Assembly (NCBI GenBank): GCA_037975125.1
Contig: JAJQOW010000219.1
Location: forward strand, 1-64,000
Direction of reading: 5' to 3'
Length of the DNA stretch: 64,000 bases
Source of the DNA: Latrodectus hesperus
Taxonomy: Eukaryota; Arthropoda; Arachnida; Araneae; Theridiidae
Below the pieces are notes generated by a model. The model searched no databases. It had not been told where the DNA came from and saw only the letters and a list, made by a program, of their open reading frames with translations. Position numbers and translations under genes: made by a program. Below are positions 28,891-36,894 of the stretch, piece by piece. Numbering within the stretch: the first letter of the stretch is position 1; each line of letters starts with the position of its first letter.

Positions 28891-29847
28891 ATGTACTACA
28901 GATACGAGTTGGAACCCAAGACCCAGTTCTTGACAGCAGTTATTGGAAAAGACGGCAACTCTTACTTTTTCTACAGAAACATCAGGAACCTCCTGGATTC
29001 ACGCAACATTAAGGATTACTGCAGGTCGACGTTGGACGACTTGGCCGCACCAATGATTCAAGTCAGAGACGTACTGCCTCAAGGAAACGCTGTTCGCTTC
29101 AAGTACGAGCACTACTTTGCAATTGGGGAAGACACTCTGCAGAGAATCATGGACTCTTACGTTCAGCGAATGGACAGGGAACTCTACATGTGGTACCTAC
29201 ATATGCGAGTCGACAAGAGAGTGAAACTTGTTCAACCGGAAAAGTTTAAAGATGTGTTGCAAGATCCCTACCTGTCGTCCAATCCGGCAAAGATGCCTAG
29301 ATTCGTCGTGTGCAACTCACAAGATGTGGATGCCCGCTTTCTGCTAAGTGACTACCTGCCTCTCCTCATCAATGCAACCTTGGGATACTACAGAGAGATT
29401 GAACGAAATAAACTGATGTGTATCCAACAAAGTGAGCAACAGCTGGATGATGCCCAAAGTCAGCCGGATGCCTTAGAAGAGCCACCTACATCCCAAGATA
29501 TCAAGCCATTCATGCAGCAAACGTATGGGAATCCACTGGAGTCTGACCACACATACGCAATCAAGCAGGAACCAAAAGTGGAAACGTTGCCGATGCAGGA
29601 AGACTGCCAAAATCCTATAGTGTTTGAAAGTACTGGACCCATCTACAGTGTTCGAGCCACACCTCAAGCTGGTACAGGACAGACATCTCACGCTCTTTCC
29701 TATCTCCAGTACGTGCCAGACTATATCCAAGTCATCAACATCAGAAACGAAGAGGACACAGTGTTATACGTGAGATCTACTGACCGGCCAATAGTTGATT
29801 CTACACAAGATGGGACATGTCACGTCAAGATGGAAATGGAAGACTGA
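28891..29847 (+). CDS. Unknown 318-aa protein with SUMOylation consensus sites
   Basis: Starts at ACCACCATGT, a good initiation context. Residues 1-175 form a compact domain with many Tyr, Phe and Arg that I do not recognise. Residues 176-318 look disordered and acidic, with two psi-K-x-E SUMO acceptor consensus sites (IKQE 224-227 and VKME 312-315) and a hydrophobic I-x-V-I-x-I patch at 279-284 followed by acids that could be a SUMO-interacting motif. This fits a nuclear regulator, and the tandem-RING protein in the arms also carries a SIM. The gene ends 67 bp before the (TA)n palindrome and has no AATAAA. Function unknown. Confidence 0.75.
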   Translation: MYYRYELEPKTQFLTAVIGKDGNSYFFYRNIRNLLDSRNIKDYCRSTLDDLAAPMIQVRDVLPQGNAVRFKYEHYFAIGEDTLQRIMDSYVQRMDRELYMWYLHMRVDKRVKLVQPEKFKDVLQDPYLSSNPAKMPRFVVCNSQDVDARFLLSDYLPLLINATLGYYREIERNKLMCIQQSEQQLDDAQSQPDALEEPPTSQDIKPFMQQTYGNPLESDHTYAIKQEPKVETLPMQEDCQNPIVFESTGPIYSVRATPQAGTGQTSHALSYLQYVPDYIQVINIRNEEDTVLYVRSTDRPIVDSTQDGTCHVKMEMED

Positions 29848-29889
29848 AGACGTGGACATCATACATCATCTGCAGACTAGCATCGACTG

Positions 29890-29916
29890 AAGATGATGAG
29901 ACATCCATACATGTAA

Positions 29917-29995
<79 letters not shown>
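29890..29995. repeat. A11/(TA)~26/T17 palindrome with conserved flank
   Basis: Flank GAAGATGATGAGACATCC matches 28652-28668. The pure AT palindrome (29915-29995) could extrude or melt easily. Confidence 0.8.
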
Positions 29996-31237
29996 CAACG
30001 TTAGTTTTCTCAACCTCGCTGAGTTTTCAACCACCTCGGCGCACTACATAAGCTTCAGCTCGAGTCTTTGTCACTCAGATGAGCCTTGTTCCCGATGAAG
30101 GAAGGAAGCAGCTTCCTGAAGAGTTCCAGTCTTTGCCGATCCAAAAAAGTCATGCACTTTTTCTTCCTTGTTCCTTCTAAGCATTACATCCAGTACTTGG
30201 TAAGTATAGACTGATAGAGATGCCCCGTGTTCTCAGAGTAACCAGTTTGACGTAAGATTCATTCTTGCACGTCTCGCAGACATTCGTGCAACTCGTAACT
30301 CGGAAGAATGCTCCTGACGAACGCACTTGGAATGACACCGGTCCATAGCGACATTCGGGTCGAACGCCAGGTGCAAGTAGGCTAAGGAAGCATCGGATCC
30401 CATCACTGGGTGGCCGAGGACGAGGTCTACTAACTGGTCTCTATAGAACGAAATGGGGAAAATCTTTTTTTTGTCTATTCACTGACCAAGTATGGATGTA
30501 AAGATTGAAATCTTGGAACAAGTGCATGTCAAGAGTTATTCTGCTCGTGGTTGTTGGTATCGACTGATTGACTGCTAGACATGCTCCCGTGTTTCTCAGA
30601 GTAACCAGTTTGACGTAAGATTCATTATTGTTCGACTCGCAGACAGTCGGACACTCGTAACTCGGAAGAACACTCCTGACAAACACATCCAGACATGGCA
30701 CCGGTCCATAGAGACATTCGGGTCGAGCGCTGGATGCAACTTGGCTATGGAGTTGTCGGATCCCTGCATTGGGTGGCCGAGGACGAGGTCAACTAACTGG
30801 TCTCTATAGAACGAAATGGGAAGTAGTCTTGTGTCTATAATCAGTGACTGACCAAACATGGGTGTCAATATACCAGAGAGATTTTGGAAAAAAAGGGCAT
30901 CAAGAATCCAAACTTGCAAGCTCGTAACGTTCCTGCTTACATCCAAGATTCCAAGATTCCAAGCTTGCAAGCCGTGCTCAATGCCAGTAGAGGTGGAAAC
31001 CTTCACCACTCTCGCCTGCCTTCATTGGTCTCAATTCAAAAGTTTAAGAACAATGTTGGTAGGCGAAATGTTTGGAAGGCACGTGTCCAGACACTCTGCA
31101 ACGTGACCCACTTGGAACGGTTTCAAGTGGTATTTTCCCCATCACGCCACCAAATTCCTTACCTTTTAAGGGCATAAAGAGGGTTTTGAAGGCTGTTCCA
31201 ACGTTGGTAAATGGCAAAATTCCAGATTGCGGCTGAG
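29996..31237. repeat. Two diverged copies of the conserved block and a related promoter
   Basis: 30047-30200 resembles the promoter and first exon at 25515-25690: TACATAAG in place of TATATAAG, ATGAGCCTT, and a better donor CAGTACTTG/GTAAGTAT at 30200. Two diverged copies of the block follow (about 30200-30540 and 30570-30905), retaining GACACCGGTCCATAG and GGTCTCTATAGAACGAAATG. There is no 31/32-bp array. Two minus-strand frames (30441-30701 and 30596-31009) are open across them without conserved starts. The last 300 bp are upstream sequence of the next gene, with CCAACGTTGG at 31198-31207. Confidence 0.6.
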
Positions 31238-31245
31238 TATATAAG
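31238..31245 (+). promoter_or_regulatory. TATA box of the 721-aa gene
   Basis: TATATAAG 100 bp before the ATG. CCTTTTCCTTGCAG two bases before the ATG resembles a splice acceptor, so an upstream exon is possible. Confidence 0.7.
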
Positions 31246-31337
31246 CAGGCTCGATTTCAGACGGAAAGCATTCAGACTGAGGACTGCCTTACTACCAGTC
31301 ATCTCTCTCACCTTCCTGTATCCTTTTCCTTGCAGAC

Positions 31338-33503
31338 ATGGCAAACGATTCCAGACCTGCTGACGATTACCGACGCCATCAAAAGTTGTCATCCCGTCCT
31401 TCCAATGCCAGTATTCACGAACGAGATGCCCAGTCGTCAAACCATCGACCGGTAATGAAGAGATCCGGCTATGGAGAAGCTGTTTCTTCTTCTTCTCAGC
31501 AAATTCCCACCAGCCGTCCGATGATTCCAAAACACTCTAATCGACCTGCCGCCGATGTAATGAAGAGATCCGGCAGCAGACCTGAAGCAGAGCCTCCTCG
31601 TCGTCCAACTATGTTTGATGAATTCAAACGACCTGCCTGCCGAGACGATCCATCGGTATCCAAAAAGTCTTGCCGACAAACAGATTCCCACCGTCCGGCT
31701 GCATCCAAATCTCACAGCAAACAACACAAGCGTCCTGCCGAGCCTTCTTCTTCCAGTCCTTCTCCTGCAGTCAAAGATTCCAAATCTCACAGCAAACAAC
31801 ACAAGCGTCCTGCCGAGCCTTCTTCTTCCAGTCCTTTTGCTGCAGTCAAAGAATCCAAATCTCACGGCAGCCATCCGAAAAGTCCAGCAGCCGAGCCTTC
31901 TTCCAGTCCAGATGCTGCTTCCTCCAGCACCGGTATTGACATTTTCCCAACACTCGCAGACAAACGGCCGTCCAGACTGGATCCCAAAGTCCCCTCAACG
32001 ACATCCAGCCTCCTAAGCTTCATAGTATTCCTGAGGGGACTCAGGATTTACTTCCACATGCTGCCGCCGAATGTTTGGACGGCAAACATTCACAGACTGT
32101 ATGCCGAAAGTCAAAAATGTAATCCGATAGAATACGGAAAATTGGACTGGGCAAGAGCCGAACATCGGCTCGACAAATCACCGACATCGGCAGGCCGGCA
32201 GAACGAGGACGTGCGCCTTGGATTCCGGTGGGAAAACATTTTCTTGGTAAAAATGTTCTTTACTTTTGGACAAAGAACACCGGATCCAGGTACCGTCCAC
32301 GTACTTCAGACATCGGCAGCTCCCATATTATATTACGAATACAATCCTGGCAACAAGTTCTCCAACTCCAATAGTAGTCCAAAGAAACGCCGCTACAGAA
32401 CATCTGCACCGGCATCCTTCGTGGCCACATCAAAAGGCTTTTCTTCATATGACCAGTTCCTCTACGACCGGTATGTGCTGCAGCCTTTTTCAATCTACAA
32501 AGTAAGGCCAGGCACGACGTACGTAATTTTAACTTGTCAGAAAAGCCTTTTCCAACTAGATGTCATACACGAAACTACTGCTGATGATTTGGAGCGAAGA
32601 GGGGTTTACCGCTTTGCCTCGCCGACAGCAGACCGAGTACTCCGGCCCAACGCTAGCATGGGGTACTTGGACAGACCGCCGGCGACACCAGTGTGGAGTC
32701 CTCCAGAATCTGAACCATCAGACATTACATTCAACCATAACAATAGTCAGATCCTTGAGGTTCCATCTCAAACAACTGAAGCGGAAAGAAACCTCATGGA
32801 AGAAATGTTTCAAGGCATCCAACCTTCCCCAGAGATCCCTGCAGACACTCAAGAAACTGCCCAACTGATGCTCGTGTCGACTGGAGACCACCAGTACACA
32901 TGGATAGTCCAACCGCCACTGCAGCAGCAGCAATCACCACCACAACAACTCCCTACTACTGTTACTAAGGATGCTGCAGTCAATACAACAGAGGAATGGA
33001 CTTGTTGCAGCTGCGTGGCAAAGAAAACATCAGGATTGGGAATTGCCAGAAAGCGCATTGAAATGTGCTGCAGTCCACAAACTCCAAAGAAAAAAAGGCG
33101 GCGGATTGAACAACAACCACTGGATCTTTCGTGTGCCGAGTGGACGGCAGAGTTTCCCGAATCGTATTCAATGTTAAACCTTCCACCGGCGCCATCGACA
33201 CAAATACGAGACGATGGACTCTACAAACCACCACCCGATTCTGATGACGAGGAGGAGGAGGACGAATTGCCACACGACGAGGAGGATGAATTGCCACAAG
33301 TAGAGTCGGATGAATTGCCACAAGTAGAGTCGGATGAATTGCCACACGACGAGGAGGATGAATTGCCGCACGAGGAGTCGGACATGAACTTTTTAAACGA
33401 TATGCCGGACTTGTCAGACTTTTTGAATGAAGATGAGACAGCAGTATCGTTCATACCCCAGCCGGACGATGACAATGACCGGTTTTGGGAGCAATTTATG
33501 TAG
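31338..33503 (+). CDS. 721-aa nuclear regulator-like protein with CtBP and Rb motifs
   Basis: Starts at GCAGACATGG. Residues 1-200 are basic and Ser/Pro-rich with a duplicated SKSHSKQHKRPAEPSSSS segment (123-141 and 148-165). Residues about 222-430 form a structured, unrecognised core. Residues 526-537 are Gln/Pro-rich, and 556-578 hold a Cys cluster. KKKRRRIE (584-591) is a nuclear localisation signal. It is followed by PLDLSCAE (594-601), which contains a PxDLS CtBP-binding motif overlapping an LxCxE pocket-protein motif. The tail is acidic with five DELP repeats (643-678) and a final hydrophobic/acidic stretch like an activation domain. This suggests an early transcription regulator or co-regulator hijack protein, with motif types known from adenovirus E1A. 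Homology is not implied. Confidence 0.8.
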   Translation: MANDSRPADDYRRHQKLSSRPSNASIHERDAQSSNHRPVMKRSGYGEAVSSSSQQIPTSRPMIPKHSNRPAADVMKRSGSRPEAEPPRRPTMFDEFKRPACRDDPSVSKKSCRQTDSHRPAASKSHSKQHKRPAEPSSSSPSPAVKDSKSHSKQHKRPAEPSSSSPFAAVKESKSHGSHPKSPAAEPSSSPDAASSSTGIDIFPTLADKRPSRLDPKVPSTTSSLLSFIVFLRGLRIYFHMLPPNVWTANIHRLYAESQKCNPIEYGKLDWARAEHRLDKSPTSAGRQNEDVRLGFRWENIFLVKMFFTFGQRTPDPGTVHVLQTSAAPILYYEYNPGNKFSNSNSSPKKRRYRTSAPASFVATSKGFSSYDQFLYDRYVLQPFSIYKVRPGTTYVILTCQKSLFQLDVIHETTADDLERRGVYRFASPTADRVLRPNASMGYLDRPPATPVWSPPESEPSDITFNHNNSQILEVPSQTTEAERNLMEEMFQGIQPSPEIPADTQETAQLMLVSTGDHQYTWIVQPPLQQQQSPPQQLPTTVTKDAAVNTTEEWTCCSCVAKKTSGLGIARKRIEMCCSPQTPKKKRRRIEQQPLDLSCAEWTAEFPESYSMLNLPPAPSTQIRDDGLYKPPPDSDDEEEEDELPHDEEDELPQVESDELPQVESDELPHDEEDELPHEESDMNFLNDMPDLSDFLNEDETAVSFIPQPDDDNDRFWEQFM

Positions 33504-33545
33504 AAAAAAAATCATCATCATGTATATATTTCTTAATTTATTTAT

Positions 33546-33551
33546 AATAAA
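33546..33551 (+). terminator. Poly(A) signal of the 721-aa gene
   Basis: AATAAA 43 bp after the stop, with TTTGTGTC downstream. Confidence 0.6.
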
Positions 33552-33617
33552 TATTTATTTAACTTTACACATTTGTGTCATTCATGTCTTTTCCATTCCA
33601 TACACTACACTACACCA

Positions 33618-33807
33618 AAATGGGCCCTCAGCAACAATCTCATGTTCTCCATCATAGAGAGCATGAGATTGTTGCTGAGGGCCCTTTTTTGGCACTTTGA
33701 TGACCAATCTTGATGCTCTCAAGCTCAGATCTTTCCACAGAGGAGATCAAGTTCCTCGTAGAGGAACTTGATCTCCTCTGTGGAAAAGATCTAAGCTTGA
33801 GAGCATC
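33618..33807 (+). terminator. Double-hairpin 3' cassette of the 721-aa gene
   Basis: Hairpin 1 has a perfect 23-bp stem (33622-33644 with 33662-33684) ending in a T-run. Then CACTTT (33693-33698), exactly five bases, CCAATCTTGA (33704-33713), and hairpin 2 of about 46 bp (33712-33757 with 33761-33807, one mismatch and one bulge, GTA loop). The hairpin sequences are unrelated to those in the arms, but the order and spacing are the same. Confidence 0.65.
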
Positions 33808-34430
33808 CATTTTTTTTGTGTTTTCCATTCACCAATCTTGGTGAGTCCTGCAGTGACAAGACTTGGCCCATCGAAACGTCATGTAAAACAGTGTTCAACC
33901 ATGGATTCCAACGTTGCCATCATTGGATGTTACTAGCAACACATCAATCTTGGTAAGTTGTATCCAACTAAATTCTCATTCCTTCCAGACAGCACTTGCC
34001 ATCATTGGACATTGCTAGCATCACACCAATCTTGGAAAGATATCCAGCTAAAGCCTCAAGTCTTCCAAGCTGAACGTCCAGACAGCACTTGCCATCATTG
34101 CTAGCATGACACCAATCTTGGAAGGATATCCAACTAGAGCCTCAAGTCTTCCAAGTTAAACTTCCAGAGAGCACTTGCCATCATTGGACATTACTAGCAT
34201 CACACCTGCCATCATTGGAACCTAACCCAACTGAATCCAACTTTGGAATCTTCAACCTTCCAATCTTGGTCAAATGAAATCTTCAGCCTTCCAACCTTGG
34301 TCAATCCAGCTTCATCGGCTACACCAACCATGGTCAAAGCACAATTTATCCAGCAACCAACCTTGGTAACGGTCGAACCGCGTAAGCTTATTCGTGAAAA
34401 AATTGAATGGGGTCCCGTGCTCATATATTT
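33808..34430. repeat. Diverged ~90-bp tandem repeats rich in CCAANNTTGG
   Basis: Four copies of a unit with TTGCCATCATTGG, CTAGCATCACACCAATCTTGG and CCTCAAGTCTTCCAAG lie between about 33900 and 34215. Exact CCAATCTTGG occurs at 33832, 34026 and 34112, with more matches near 34260-34370. No gene. Confidence 0.7.
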
Positions 34431-36529
34431 TTTTGACCGACTGTATATCCGCGGAAGGAATGATGCTGTAACTGGAAATATACTAATATATTGGAAATAT
34501 ATATATCCATTCAGGGATCGTTCAAATAAAATTTGAGATATTTTTTAATTCATCACATTGCAAAAAAAAAAAAAAATACACGCTTTTTTTATTATTAGGA
34601 TAACCCTAATTTAATAAATAATTGCAATTTAAGAGTAATTAATACTATGTAAACATGTTTATCTTGAACAATACGAATTAAACGTGTTTCTTAACCTATG
34701 AAGAAAGAATTGAGATTCTAACCATGTATAAAGCTTAAGAAATATTTAATAAGAAAACGTAAAATTTTGAACAAAGAATAAAATTAATTCACAAAATAAA
34801 AGAGTCATTATATTGATGATTTTTAATTTGTACAGAAATGAAATATTTCTAATATAATCATTTTAATTGTTTAAACAATAGTATCATTTTCATTATGCCA
34901 GAAATGCTAAATGAAATTAAAAATTAAGTTCATTGCAATATTTATCAGAGGTAATTTCTATATTTGAAGCAACAGAATTGCCTAAAAATATTTAAATAAT
35001 TATTATCCCCCTCCCCATGAATACAGAAGAATATTAGTCATAATATTCAGTCCTATCGTTTAAACTCCTTAGAATTTTGTAATCAAATGAGTTGAGTGAT
35101 GAAATTTTTTTTAGTATTTTTATTTTTGTAAAATTTATTTCAGTATTTTCCTAACTATTTATTATTTCCCAATTATTTCTGTATTGTGTATTGTGTAGAA
35201 GGAAGGATTAATACAAAAGGCTGTTCAAATATTAATCTGGTACTGACAAATTGAAAAATTGAAGTAATATTAAAAATTGAAATTAAAAAAAAACTTTATT
35301 ATATATGTAAAATTATTAAAATTCGTTTTAATTAATTTATTTATTTAAAAATTAATGCCTAAAAATTACTTTGAAAATATCTATAGATTAATTATTTACA
35401 GTTAAGTTTGTACATTATGATACATAAAAAATGCATGCAATTTGTAAGTGTTCGATTGTTCCTTTAAAAATAATTTATTCCATTATGTTATTTTACCCAA
35501 TTAAGAAAACATAAAAAAAGAAAAGATTAACGTCTACCATATGTGATCACACTGTTTTGGTTTTCATTCATTACTTTCATTATTAATATTTTCAATATTT
35601 GATGTTAAAGGAGTTATTATATTTGGTGATCAGAATATATTTCAATGCATATTTTAATAATAGCATATAATATAGAGTACGATAAAAAATTGGAGAATTT
35701 AATTTACTACAACTTCTAAGAAATTTCCTGAGGGTATTTGTATTTTCTTAGTTTTCTCTAACAAATTTCATCAATACATATTGTAAATAAAGTAGAAAGA
35801 AAACACTAAAATTTACTGTTACTTTTCCAAAGTTTTCGAGAAACCTCATTGTCAAACTTTAGTGTTCATTAATTTGTTATAAGTATTGGAATCTTAATCA
35901 ATCAATGTAAAATGTTTCTTTTAAGCTTATTGCTTACATAATAATCTGATTGGAATTCAAATTTTCTTAAAAACAAAAATAATGGAACTATTTGAGATAT
36001 GGTAAATAATAATAACCCTGTAACGTTATGTTATATACGTATTATTTATATATTATAATATGATGTGATTCGTAATACATTTCTAAGATACTTTCTTGAA
36101 AAATCTGGTTTTATCGAGAAAATAATAAAGTATAGGTTATATTTTAAATCTTTAATATTTTTCATTTGTGTAGTACATAATCAATATGGTGGTTTAGATT
36201 AACATTATTATAAACACATATCTTAAAAATTATTCCTCGTAATGTGTAATAGTATTAATTTTCATTAAAATATGTAAAAAAGCTAATAAAACTATAAATA
36301 TATATGAATCAAAAATTTTTATAAAATTAATATAAATTTTGGTTACATTAAATAAACTAATATATTGAAAATAAGAAATTATATTTATCTGTGAGCATTT
36401 AAAATAATTATTTTGTTTTAAATTTTTTCCTTCAACGAAATTCTCGACTTTTCCTAATAAGTTCATCTCTATTTCCTTTAAAATTTCGAGAAGATGAAAC
36501 ACTGCTTTTAACTGCTACACTTGACCACG
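34431..36529. other. AT-rich host DNA, no gene seen
   Basis: Composition drops sharply to strongly AT-rich with no long frames, no TATATAAG promoters and no CCAANNTTGG palindromes that I noticed. The left element therefore appears to end at about 34400-34560. I found no terminal repeat or target duplication at this edge. Confidence 0.6.
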
Positions 36530-36534
36530 CCTAT
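36530..36534 (+). repeat. Target site duplication of the BEL/Pao element, left
   Basis: CCTAT directly before the 5' LTR, repeated at 58932-58936 after the 3' LTR. Confidence 0.9.
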
Positions 36535-36841
36535 TGTAACAGCCAATTGCCAGAGAAGCGAGTGACGTCACCCATGTGACTGCTTGAGTTATTGTGTAAC
36601 CTAAAACCTTTTTTTTCAGTATGCATCCGGCACTCGCCGAGCAATGTTTTGATTTCGATAAGAAATAAATGTTTGAACTTCTGTTTTACAAAGTCATTAT
36701 TGATAATTTCTGTCTTCAATTTAAATGTCGCGTAGATATTTCGGCCCATAATTTTATTATGTTACGTTGAAAAGAATTCCATTTTTATACATGATCGAGA
36801 AATCGAATTCGGAATTATTCAAATTAACACGAAACGTAACA
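36535..36841 (+). repeat. 5' LTR of the BEL/Pao element
   Basis: Begins TGTAACAGCC, ends GAAACGTAACA, 307 bp. Contains AATAAA near 36663. Differences from the 3' LTR: G/A at the eighth position, A/T in CTGTTTTAC, C/A near the end. Confidence 0.9.
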
Positions 36842-36845
36842 TAAG

Positions 36846-36863
36846 TGGCGCCCAACGTGGGGC
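36846..36863 (+). promoter_or_regulatory. Primer-binding site (tRNA-Lys type)
   Basis: TGGCGCCCAACGTGGGGC, four bases after the LTR, is complementary to the 3' end of a lysine tRNA (the Lys1,2-type site). Confidence 0.85.
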
Positions 36864-36894
36864 CTGAAGATTGAAATTAAAGTTTTACTGAAGA

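Noticed and set aside
34600..34615. TTAGG and CCCTAA near each other as telomere-like repeats
   Set aside because: Single copies only; not a telomeric array or herpesvirus telomere-type repeat.
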